Assembly (NCBI RefSeq): GCF_019956415.1
Contig: NZ_JAHBDK010000018.1
Span: 62,001 to 126,000, forward strand
Direction: 5' to 3'
DNA length: 64,000 nt
Source: Pseudomonas sp. GL-B-19
Lineage (GTDB): Bacteria; Pseudomonadota; Gammaproteobacteria; Pseudomonadales; Pseudomonadaceae
Part shown: piece by piece, positions 57,489 to 64,000 of the stretch
Numbering within the stretch: the stretch's first letter is position 1
How the letters are laid out: every line of letters begins with the position of its first letter
The notes under the pieces: generated by a model
What the model was told of the DNA's origin: nothing
Seen by the model: the letters and a program-made list of their open reading frames with translations, nothing else
The model's database searches: none
Made by a program: the position numbers and the translations under genes

Positions 57489-60049
57489 CAAGCCACCCTC
57501 AAATAAATGGATACAGAGTCATCGGTTGAGTTGTCGGTGTTATTCAGGGCGCCCATCAACATCCAAGTTCCAACCGGTGGGCCTTGAGACGATAAACCGT
57601 AAGCATCGCTGTAGAACAAATTGCCCCCGGCAGTAAGGGAGCCGGGAGCAATAGCACCACCAGCAGCAGCACGAAACATGCCGTAAGTGCCGACAGCACC
57701 AACAACAAAACTGGCTATGGCGCTGCGCACTTTTTCTGTACCAATGGCATCGGTCCACATTGCGCCCATATCAGCGGTATCAACCTGTACTTTTACTATG
57801 CCCAAGGCATTGCTATAACCAATATGGACTTTGTTGGCATCCTGACCTGCTCCACCACCTTGTTGCACGGGAGTAAAGTTCAACAATAGCTGATATAACG
57901 CCGGGTTAAAGTTACTCTCGGTCCAGATTTTTCCGAAATCGGTCGTATCGACCTGTATACCGACATCGCCAGTATCATCCCGATAGCCAATAAAAACTTT
58001 GTTGATTGATTGACCCACTCCCCCGCCTTGCTGCACGGGGGTAAAACCCAACGAAGGCTGATATGACGCTGGGTCGAAGTTGGAAGTATCCCAACTCATA
58101 GCCCATGCTCCCCAGCCTGCACTGCCAATAATAAGGCCACGCGTATAGAGAGTGCCGCTGCTATTGGCAATCATTAGTTGAGTGGTGACATCCACCCCTT
58201 TCATCACCAACAACGTTGAATTCGGGGCGCCAGCTGGAATATTCGGCCCCGTGGTTACCCGGTAAACCCCCGCATCCGTCAGGGTATCAATGTCGGTTCC
58301 ATCCGCAATCAGGATGCCGCCCTGCCCCCAGCCATAGGCTCCCGCGACCAGTACGTGGCCTGGGGTGTCATCTTGGGGAGAGGTTTGTTTAACCAGATTG
58401 CTGGAATCCCACAGGTGCTCCCACTCCCCCCAGGTGCCGGTGGCGAAGTCCCCGGTGCGAAAACGATAGTAGGTCGCACTATCCGCTGCGCGAGCTTCTT
58501 GGTACGCCAAGTTCCCAAAAGACCGTTCCATGTGGACGACCAAGCCATGGGTACTGCCGTTGGGAACGTTTGGTCGGTTCAGGTAATCAGCGGCATAAGT
58601 GTAAGTACCGCCAACCTGCGCGGCGTTGAAGTCATGACCAGGTAACTCGGGCGCCTTACCGCCCAAGCCGAAGGCACCATTGAGCAGAACGCGGCCCGCA
58701 GTAGAATCTGTGCTGTTCGCTTGTTTGACGAGAGTGTTGCTGTCCCACTGCTGCACCCACTCGCCCCAAATGTTGTTGCCGTCATCGGAGCGAATGAACA
58801 GCGCTGAGTTCAAAACCGCAAACTGCGTCCGCTGACCCGATGCCTCTACCTGCCAACCAACGGCGTCATAGCCCGTACCAGGCACTCCACCGACCGCACC
58901 GTCACGAAACCCGAAAAACTGCGTGCCTTGCAAGGCATTGAGGTCCACAACAGTCGGCCCTAGGACGCCCAAGCCGAAGGCGCCTACCTTCATCAGCGCA
59001 TTCACCGTGACATCGTCCAGATCGGTCTGCACATCAGCGGTCGCGGCGGTGCCCAGCCCAAGGTTGTCGCGTGCCTCGACCACATCCGCCAGATCGGCCA
59101 GGTTCTCACTGACCGCCAGGGCATCGGTGATGCCGTAGCCGTCCAAGGTGGTCGGGTTGGTGCCAGCGATCACCCGCCCAAGGGCGTCCACCGTGACACT
59201 GCGAAACGTGCCAACGCCCGCCCCGTTGCCGCCCGCGATCATTTCAAACTGCAAACCGGTGGTGCCGAGGGTGATCGGCGCGTCGGTGACCAGTTGCCAG
59301 AGGCTGTCGCCGTTGGTCGTGCCCTGCTCGACGTGGATAAACAACCCCGGTGTCACTTCCAGGCTGTTGTCGGCATCGGCGGCCCGGGTCCAGCCTTCGG
59401 CGCTGACGAGGTAGATCCCATTGTCCTGTGCCTGTGCCTGCGCTGTCACCAGCACGCGGTCACCGGCGGCCACGGCCACACCATCGAGGGTCTGCACATT
59501 GCTCAGGGTGATGGGGACCGTGGCCGCCACCCGCGCTGACTGTTTGTGATCCAGTTTGGCCAGCGCTTCGCTGATCGCAGTGTCGACGTATTCGCGCGTG
59601 GCCAGCACCACCGCCGGGTCGATCTTCAGCACGATGTTCGCCGAGCTGCTGACGATGAAGTTCATCCGCACCACTTGGGTCTTGCCCGTGCCTTGGGCCA
59701 ACAACGGTTTATAGCTCGGCGCACAGTTGGCCACCGCCACCAGATCACCGTCGACGTCGTACAGGCCCATCTCGCGAATCCACTCGCCACCCACCTCGGG
59801 CGGAATGATCTGCTCGGTGATCACGGTGTTGGGGTTGGCCGGATCGACGCGGATCTGGTTGAGCGGCGCCCGGCGCCACTCGTTGATCAACTGGGTTTGC
59901 AGACGATCCGGAATCGGGTCGGTGCCGTTGGCATCGCCCAGGCCCATCTCGGTAAACATCCAGTCCAGGCCCATGGCAATGGCGTTGGCATGTTTGGCTT
60001 CGCCGACCGCTGTGAGAATGGCAAAAAACTGACTGGTCTTATCAATCAT
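57488..60049 (-). CDS. Tail fibre protein
   Basis: 853 residues from the ATG at 60049 (MIDKTSQFFAILTAVGEAKHANA), the typical start of the DUF3751 tail-collar fibre domain that attaches to the baseplate (to ~150). A linker follows (LDHKQSARVAATVPITLSNV), then repeated shaft/tip modules. One unit, FTPVQQGGG.GQ..NKV.IGY....G....VDT.D.G, occurs twice near 690-800; another (GAFGLG...LPG.D.N....GG.Y / HLWDSSNLVKQ) occurs at least twice. The tip recognises the host surface and is the part expected to vary. The gene overlaps the I gene at its start. Confidence 0.88.
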   Translation of the reverse strand: MIDKTSQFFAILTAVGEAKHANAIAMGLDWMFTEMGLGDANGTDPIPDRLQTQLINEWRRAPLNQIRVDPANPNTVITEQIIPPEVGGEWIREMGLYDVDGDLVAVANCAPSYKPLLAQGTGKTQVVRMNFIVSSSANIVLKIDPAVVLATREYVDTAISEALAKLDHKQSARVAATVPITLSNVQTLDGVAVAAGDRVLVTAQAQAQDNGIYLVSAEGWTRAADADNSLEVTPGLFIHVEQGTTNGDSLWQLVTDAPITLGTTGLQFEMIAGGNGAGVGTFRSVTVDALGRVIAGTNPTTLDGYGITDALAVSENLADLADVVEARDNLGLGTAATADVQTDLDDVTVNALMKVGAFGLGVLGPTVVDLNALQGTQFFGFRDGAVGGVPGTGYDAVGWQVEASGQRTQFAVLNSALFIRSDDGNNIWGEWVQQWDSNTLVKQANSTDSTAGRVLLNGAFGLGGKAPELPGHDFNAAQVGGTYTYAADYLNRPNVPNGSTHGLVVHMERSFGNLAYQEARAADSATYYRFRTGDFATGTWGEWEHLWDSSNLVKQTSPQDDTPGHVLVAGAYGWGQGGILIADGTDIDTLTDAGVYRVTTGPNIPAGAPNSTLLVMKGVDVTTQLMIANSSGTLYTRGLIIGSAGWGAWAMSWDTSNFDPASYQPSLGFTPVQQGGGVGQSINKVFIGYRDDTGDVGIQVDTTDFGKIWTESNFNPALYQLLLNFTPVQQGGGAGQDANKVHIGYSNALGIVKVQVDTADMGAMWTDAIGTEKVRSAIASFVVGAVGTYGMFRAAAGGAIAPGSLTAGGNLFYSDAYGLSSQGPPVGTWMLMGALNNTDNSTDDSVSIYLRVA

Positions 60050-60653
60050 AGGGATAAACATCCAAAGTATCGGTTTCATCGACGCAGAGCGCCGGGCCAA
60101 AGGTGCCGGTCACGTCGATGTCTTGCGGGGTCGGTGGGTACACGTCGATCTCTTCGCCCTCTTCAACGCACACGGCAATGCCCAGCACCCCCTCGGTCTG
60201 CAGACTGAGCGCCAGGTTGGTCATGTGCCGGCTGACCGGACGGGCATCGTCGATCAGCCACCCCAGTTCCTCGTACAGTTCCTCGGTGATGCCGGCGTCA
60301 TTCAGGCCGACCTCCAGGGCGAAGGTACCGGGCACGCCTTCCGGCACGGTGTCGAACCATTCGACGACATCGATCAAATAGCCCAAGGGCTCGACCACCC
60401 GCCGCAGCGCACCGATGGTGCCTTTGCGTGCATGCACGTCGTACGCCGAACGGATCGCCGTGCGCTTGGCTTCCTGTGTCCAGTGGTTGTTCCAGCGGTC
60501 CACCGACCAGGCCGAGGCGAGGTACGGCAACAAGTGCTCGGGGCAGGTGTCGGCGTTGTACAAACTGCGCAGCGGGATCAGCGTGTTTTCGTAATTGGCC
60601 GCTTCCACGGCCAGCTCCAGCGGCGTGCTGTTGAGCGGCAACAGACTGCTCAT
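60042..60653 (-). CDS. Phage tail protein I (baseplate)
   Basis: 203 residues of the gpI family: LLPLNSTPLELAVEAANYEN, then NADTCPEHLLPYLASAWSVDRWNNHWTQEAKRTAIRSAY (summarised) and GTIGALRRVVEPLGY. It is a baseplate wedge component that holds the fibre. It follows J by one base and overlaps the fibre gene by eight. Confidence 0.9.
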   Translation of the reverse strand: MSSLLPLNSTPLELAVEAANYENTLIPLRSLYNADTCPEHLLPYLASAWSVDRWNNHWTQEAKRTAIRSAYDVHARKGTIGALRRVVEPLGYLIDVVEWFDTVPEGVPGTFALEVGLNDAGITEELYEELGWLIDDARPVSRHMTNLALSLQTEGVLGIAVCVEEGEEIDVYPPTPQDIDVTGTFGPALCVDETDTLDVYPYD

Positions 60654-60654
60654 G

Positions 60655-61533
60655 TCAGGCCCCCAGCGTCACGCTGTAGCCGGTGCAATACGCCGCCTCG
60701 GCCTTGGTCGGCTTGATATCGGTCCAGCCCAGCAGCTCGACCCGGGCGATGCCGGGAATGTGCAATTGCGCATCGATCCCCGAGCGCGCCACTTCCAGCC
60801 CCAAGCGGCGGCGTGGGTTGATCCACTCGCTCAGACGTTTCTGGCTTTCGGCCAGGTAGGCTTCGTTTTCGGGCCCCGGTGCCTGCGGGTACAGCACCGC
60901 TTCAATGTGGTAGTCGATGACCACGGCGCTCTGCACTGTGAGGCGATCGGCCACCGGCCGCACGTCCTCGTCATTCAGGTGCAGCCGGACCTGCTCCAGT
61001 AGTTCCGGCGAGGCGGCGCCGCTGCCTTCCAGGCTGAGCACGGTGCACACCACCACGGCCGGTGACGGGCTTTCCGCCGTGGCGTCGGCGACTAGACCCG
61101 AAGCATTCCGCGCATGGAGGATGTAGCTGTTACGCGGCCCCGCCGTGGTCAGCCCCTCATACGACAGCTGCACCCGCTCGCGCAGGGCATCGTCCTCTTC
61201 GAGCACCTGCGGTGTCGGCGGCACCGTGCTTGGATCTCCCGCCTGAATCACCAGGCGTTGCAGGTTGACGTTGGCGGCCAGGTGATCGAGGTCGGCCCGC
61301 TCGGCATGGGCCAACAGCAAAGCCTTGCCCGCGTCGTTGACCCGCGCCCGGTTCTGCAAGGCGCCATACGCGGCCTGTTCGATCAGCTTCAGCACCGGGT
61401 CGCTTTCCAGCTCCGCGCTCCAGTTGTCGCCCATGCTCAGGCGGAAGGCTTCCAGTTTCTCCTGGTACACCGCTTCAAAGTCGAGGTCTTCCAGCACTTG
61501 CGGCGGCGGCAGGGCCGCCAGTTCCATGGTCAT
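60655..61533 (-). CDS. Baseplate assembly protein J
   Basis: 292 residues of the gpJ family (LPPPQVLEDLDFEAVYQEKLEAF, then LLLAHAERADLDHLAANVNLQRLVIQ, and EQVRLHLNDEDVRPVADRLTVQ, summarised). It forms the rim of the baseplate. The start overlaps the W stop (ATGA). Confidence 0.9.
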   Translation of the reverse strand: MTMELAALPPPQVLEDLDFEAVYQEKLEAFRLSMGDNWSAELESDPVLKLIEQAAYGALQNRARVNDAGKALLLAHAERADLDHLAANVNLQRLVIQAGDPSTVPPTPQVLEEDDALRERVQLSYEGLTTAGPRNSYILHARNASGLVADATAESPSPAVVVCTVLSLEGSGAASPELLEQVRLHLNDEDVRPVADRLTVQSAVVIDYHIEAVLYPQAPGPENEAYLAESQKRLSEWINPRRRLGLEVARSGIDAQLHIPGIARVELLGWTDIKPTKAEAAYCTGYSVTLGA

Positions 61534-61865
61534 GCGGACACCTCCAAAGTCACGTCGCTGCCCAGGTACTGCCCGGTCAGCTCAAAGGTGATACGCCCGT
61601 CGAGGATGGCCACGGCGCGTACCCGCCCCAGCTTCAGGCGTGGCTCCCAACGCCCGAGCGTGCTGGCCACTTCCGCCTGAACGGCACTTTTCCAGCCGTC
61701 ATTCACCGGCAGGTCGACAAAGCGCCGCAGCTTGCTGCCGTACTCCGGGCGCATGCGCCGGCTGCCCAAGGGCGTGGACAAGATGTCCTCGATCGACTGA
61801 CGCAGGTGATCAAGGCCGGAAATGAGTTGGCCGGTGTGGCGGTCCAGTCCGATCATCCCGATCAT
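61530..61865 (-). CDS. Baseplate assembly protein W (gp25-like)
   Basis: 111 residues from the ATG at 61865 (MIGMIGLDRHTGQLISGLDHLRQSI); the longer frame upstream overlaps the preceding gene and is unsupported. The motif ILSTPLGSRRMRPEYGSKL is the hallmark of gpW/gp25 baseplate proteins with the EPR-like core. It joins sheath to baseplate. Confidence 0.9.
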   Translation of the reverse strand: MIGMIGLDRHTGQLISGLDHLRQSIEDILSTPLGSRRMRPEYGSKLRRFVDLPVNDGWKSAVQAEVASTLGRWEPRLKLGRVRAVAILDGRITFELTGQYLGSDVTLEVSA

Positions 61866-61869
61866 GGGA

Positions 61870-62091
61870 TCAGCCCTCGACCGGGACAAAATCCTTGCGA
61901 CCGTGCAAATACTCGATCGCGACCGTGTCATCCGAGGCCACCGCAACCTGGCCCTTTTCCACTTTCAGGGTGCGCTCGGCGTCCAGCAAGATCAGCACCC
62001 GCGAGGTGTACAGCGTGTCGCGAAAGAAGCTCAGCGTGGCCGGCGCGGGCGCCTCACTGACGGTTGATACGTCCTTGGTTTTGCTTGTCAT
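61870..62091 (-). CDS. Small phage protein of 73 residues, function unknown
   Basis: ATG at 62091 (MTSKTKDVSTVSEAPAPATL). The C-terminal part (YTSRVLILLDAERTLKVEKGQVAVASDDTVAIEYLHG, summarised) looks like a compact beta fold. It lies between V and W, where related Pseudomonas prophages often carry an unnamed small gene. Four bases separate it from W. Confidence 0.65.
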   Translation of the reverse strand: MTSKTKDVSTVSEAPAPATLSFFRDTLYTSRVLILLDAERTLKVEKGQVAVASDDTVAIEYLHGRKDFVPVEG

Positions 62092-62109
62092 GGGCTTTAC
62101 TCCAGGTAT

Positions 62110-62132
62110 AAAAAAGCCCGCACGCGGCGGGC
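62110..62132 (-). terminator. Terminator-like hairpin after the spike gene
   Basis: Minus strand GCCCGC-CGCGT-GCGGGC followed by TTTTTT, between V and the small gene before W. It may reduce expression of the genes downstream relative to V, or act only when antitermination is absent. Confidence 0.65.
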
Positions 62133-62148
62133 AGAAGATGATGTGCAC

Positions 62149-62709
62149 TCAATGCGAGTGGTTGCTGCTGTTGCCTCCGGCATCCATGATCGTGCCGGCG
62201 CCGGTGATGTCGCCGGATACGCTCAGCGCACCGTCGATGTTCACCTCACCCGCCAGGGTGATCTGGCTGGCCGTCACCCGAACGTGATCGGGCGTTACCT
62301 CAAATTGCGATCCACCAACTTTGATCGTTGCACTGCTGCCATTGGGCAGATCGATGCTGTAACTGCCGGCCTGCCAGTCGTAGACCAGCGAGCCGCCATC
62401 GTCGAAATACCAGGCCTCGACGTGATCGCGGTTGTCCGGCGGCGTCCCGGCGTTGCCATACAGTCCCGGGACAAAAGTGCCCATGGCCGGATCACCGCTG
62501 GGGCTGAACAATGCGCCCTGCTCATTCAGGCTTGGCGCGCGCCAGTGACGGGCCTTGCCGGCGGCCAAGCTGTGCCAGCGCACCCAGGCACTGACCCAGG
62601 TGCCGGCCTTGACCCGCACCCGGCCGGCCATCAGATCGATGCCGACCACCACACAGGGCATCAGCATGGCGGCGATCATCCGGTCGTGTTCGGCGCTGGC
62701 GTATCCCAT
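62149..62709 (-). CDS. Baseplate spike protein V
   Basis: 186 residues of the gpV family. An OB-fold region (VGIDLMAGRVRVKAGTWVSAWVRW, then GDPAMGTFVPGLYGNAGTPPDNRD, summarised) is followed by a beta-helical spike (TASQITLAGEVNIDGALSVSGDITGAG) ending in NHSH, whose His residues bind the iron ion at the tip in P2. It pierces the host outer membrane. Confidence 0.9.
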   Translation of the reverse strand: MGYASAEHDRMIAAMLMPCVVVGIDLMAGRVRVKAGTWVSAWVRWHSLAAGKARHWRAPSLNEQGALFSPSGDPAMGTFVPGLYGNAGTPPDNRDHVEAWYFDDGGSLVYDWQAGSYSIDLPNGSSATIKVGGSQFEVTPDHVRVTASQITLAGEVNIDGALSVSGDITGAGTIMDAGGNSSNHSH

Positions 62710-63227
62710 GCCAGATCCTCCGGTTGAAAGTAGTGGTCTTCATTGCCGGTACCGGTGCAGCCATCGACGTTCAGGTACAGGGAGCCGGGCGGCTCAACTG
62801 CCCATAACCATTCCGTTTCACCGATCTGGAACACCTGTTTCCACTCAACAATCCACACCACAAATTGCGCCAGCTCCGGCATCGAGTCATCCGGGAATGC
62901 ACGTACGTCCTGCACCTCTTCGACAAAGTCCAGATCCCAATACTGCCCGCGCAAAATCTTGCTGATCTCGGCGGCCAGAATGGCGGCCTGCAAGGACGCT
63001 TTGCTGATGGTGGAATCGACCATGATGCACACCTGAAAGCGGCCGCTCAGGGAGGTCTTTCCGCTGCCATTGTCGGGGGCTTCGCCGATTTCCGTCAGGG
63101 CGAACAACACCGCCGGCAACCCCACTTCAGCGTTCAGTTCGGGGAACGCCTCGACGCTGACCACCGACGGCAAGCCGGCGCGGAACGTCGCCTCGATCGC
63201 ATTGTGTAAGGTCGTCAGCTCATCCAT
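62676..63227 (-). CDS. Phage protein upstream of the spike gene, possibly tail terminator
   Basis: 183 residues, overlapping the V start by 34 bases. The first 95 residues (LHNAIEATFRAGLPSVVSVEAFPELN, then VGLPAVLFALTEIGEAPDNGSGK) have the alternating pattern of tail-completion / tail-terminator proteins, and the position between head-connector and baseplate genes fits. The C-terminal part (WKQVFQIGETEWLWAV, DHYFQPEDLAWD) I do not recognise. The call rests on position. Confidence 0.5.
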   Translation of the reverse strand: MDELTTLHNAIEATFRAGLPSVVSVEAFPELNAEVGLPAVLFALTEIGEAPDNGSGKTSLSGRFQVCIMVDSTISKASLQAAILAAEISKILRGQYWDLDFVEEVQDVRAFPDDSMPELAQFVVWIVEWKQVFQIGETEWLWAVEPPGSLYLNVDGCTGTGNEDHYFQPEDLAWDTPAPNTTG

Positions 63228-63585
63228 TGTTCAAACTCAGTATGAAGTTGACCATGCCGGCACCGTCCGGCTCGCGCTTGCTGACCTTGTAGCGACCGCC
63301 ACCCTGCTCCACCGGTAAATCGATGGTAAGAAACGTATCTTTCTCGATGCCCACCGCATCCACCACGCGGGCCGTGAAGGTGGGCGCCAAGACGTTATCC
63401 GTCACGATGGCATTACCCAGGCGTACGCTCTTCGATTTGCCCCCCACATCCGCACCGACAAAAGGCGAGAAGAACGCACCGTACAGCGCTAGGCCGTCCG
63501 GCTTGATGGCGCGATCGCCGAGGCGATCGACCAACACTGCATCCATCCGGGCCGTGATGTCACGAAAGCGGCCCAGCGTGGTCAC
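63220..63585 (-). CDS. Probable head-tail joining protein
   Basis: 121 residues from a GTG at 63585 that overlaps the stop of the previous gene. The sequence (ARMDAVLVDRLGDRAIKPDG, then TARVVDAVGIEKDTFLTIDLP) and the fold pattern of short beta strands ending KREPDGAGMVNFILSL fit small head-tail connector proteins. Family assignment is tentative and supported by the capsid-side position. Confidence 0.55.
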   Translation of the reverse strand: MTTLGRFRDITARMDAVLVDRLGDRAIKPDGLALYGAFFSPFVGADVGGKSKSVRLGNAIVTDNVLAPTFTARVVDAVGIEKDTFLTIDLPVEQGGGRYKVSKREPDGAGMVNFILSLNNG

Positions 63586-63902
63586 TGGATCAACAACGCT
63601 TCGGCAATACCGCCGACCGGAGCGCTCATTAGCTTGCCGAACGGCACCAGGTCACCGGTGGCCGTGAGCGGATCAACCAGCACACCGGCCTGTAGGGCCA
63701 CCTTCTGCCCCTGCAACAGCGCCGCATCGGCAGGCAAACGCCAGACGCCACCGATATGGCCGACCAACACGTCACCCTCGACGCCACTGGCCATCGGGAT
63801 CACCACCAGATCGACCAATACCAATGGCACACCCGCTGTGGCTCCACCGGCCGGGACAGTGAAGGTCACCGTTTGGCCGGGACCCGAATAGTTCTTGGAC
63901 AT
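63582..63902 (-). CDS. DUF2190-type capsid decoration protein
   Basis: 106 residues. The pattern GQTVTFTVPAGGATAGVPLVLVDLVVIPM (summarised), then GEVWRL-like GGVWRLPADAALLQGQKVAL and a Gly/Ala/Val-rich end, is that of DUF2190 proteins encoded next to capsid genes, which cement the head. It overlaps the next gene by four bases. Confidence 0.75.
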   Translation of the reverse strand: MSKNYSGPGQTVTFTVPAGGATAGVPLVLVDLVVIPMASGVEGDVLVGHIGGVWRLPADAALLQGQKVALQAGVLVDPLTATGDLVPFGKLMSAPVGGIAEALLIQ

Positions 63903-63930
63903 ACGTATTTCTCCTGTACAGAAACAACAA

Positions 63931-63949
63931 ACCCCGCACGCGGCGGGGT
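63931..63949 (-). terminator. GC hairpin between capsid-side genes
   Basis: ACCCCGC-acgcg-GCGGGGT, a perfect 7-base stem; on the minus strand it is followed by TTGTTGTTTC, so it is a weak terminator at best. Confidence 0.5.
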
Positions 63950-63969
63950 ATAGAGAGGAATCACTACCG

Positions 63970-64000
63970 TCAGCGGGCTTTAGTTGCTACCGCACCAATC
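63970..64000 (-). CDS. C-terminal end of a phage gene, probably the major capsid protein
   Basis: The stop TGA is at 63970-63972; the last residues visible are IGAVATKAR. The gene runs off the right edge. In phages with a DUF2190 protein downstream this is usually the major capsid protein, but only nine residues are visible, so the identity is a positional guess. Confidence 0.35.
   Translation of the reverse strand, partial: IGAVATKAR

Larger units (their letters stand above)
48955..64000 (-). mobile_element. Prophage, left part, with P2/phiCTX-like contractile tail
   Basis: All genes run leftward. From the right edge: capsid-side gene (partial), DUF2190 protein, two connector-type proteins, then baseplate V, W, J, I, tail fibre, fibre chaperone, sheath FI, tube FII, E/E', tape measure T, U, X and D, and finally an adenine methylase. 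The tail order is that of P2, phiCTX and R-type pyocins. Head-type genes show that this is a prophage or its remnant, not a tailocin. The right end, integrase and lysis genes are outside the window or elsewhere. Confidence 0.88.

Noticed and set aside
48955-64000. R-type tailocin (headless contractile particle)
   Set aside because: The tail order fits, but a DUF2190 protein, a head-tail joining-type protein and the end of a probable capsid gene enter at the right edge, so head genes are present.
1-64000. CRISPR array
   Set aside because: No run of regularly spaced direct repeats was seen; the repeated sequences are REP pairs and the boundary motifs.

Overview
The window reads as a chromosomal segment of a Pseudomonas of the fluorescens group. 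Supporting signs are a MexEF-OprN efflux operon, short extragenic palindromes of the fluorescens type (GTGGGAGCGAGC.., GTAGGAGC..), LpxO, ecotin, small DUF1652 and DUF2790 proteins, and generally high G+C coding sequence. All calls come from reading the sequence and the conceptual translations; no database search was run.

Layout. 1-2.1 kb: end of an HD-domain protein, an NmrA-type reductase and a glutathione transferase. 2.3-8.4 kb: mexE-mexF-oprN with palindromic operators upstream and strong terminators downstream. 8.5-11.8 kb: a second, minus-strand efflux set (FUSC pump, DUF1656, HlyD-type adaptor). 12-13.5 kb: a TPR protein and the wreck of a hybrid kinase. 13.6-20.8 kb: a signalling cluster of hybrid kinase, CheR, CheB, receiver-kinase and single-domain receivers, with no chemoreceptor, CheA or CheW. 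20.8-25.3 kb: glycosyltransferase, two tandem PI-PLC-like proteins and a PfkB sugar kinase. 25.7-30.5 kb: an orphan type VI module, a VgrG fused to a DUF2235 lipase, followed by two near-duplicate DUF2931 lipoproteins that are probably immunity proteins. 30.5-38.4 kb: small conserved genes, ecotin, a short threonine dehydratase with an apparent peptide-leader attenuator, a PQQ-type sugar dehydrogenase, Ku and LpxO.

38.9-48.6 kb is accessory DNA. It holds a 3' fragment of tRNA-Ser(UGA), three diverged copies of a boundary motif each ahead of small ORFs, a LexA-box-controlled coiled-coil gene, a lone receiver protein and a lower-G+C three-gene operon: nuclease-like effector, small middle protein and Rad50-like zinc-hook ATPase. 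That operon is the best candidate for a poorly described anti-phage system (ABC-three-component type).

48.9-64 kb is the left part of a prophage on the minus strand with a P2/phiCTX-like contractile tail (V W J I, fibre, fibre chaperone, FI, FII, E/E', T, U, X, D). Head-type genes enter from the right edge, so it is a prophage rather than a tailocin. It ends with an adenine methylase gene that has a LexA box just upstream. A detached second copy of the sheath C-terminal domain lies between the sheath and tube genes.
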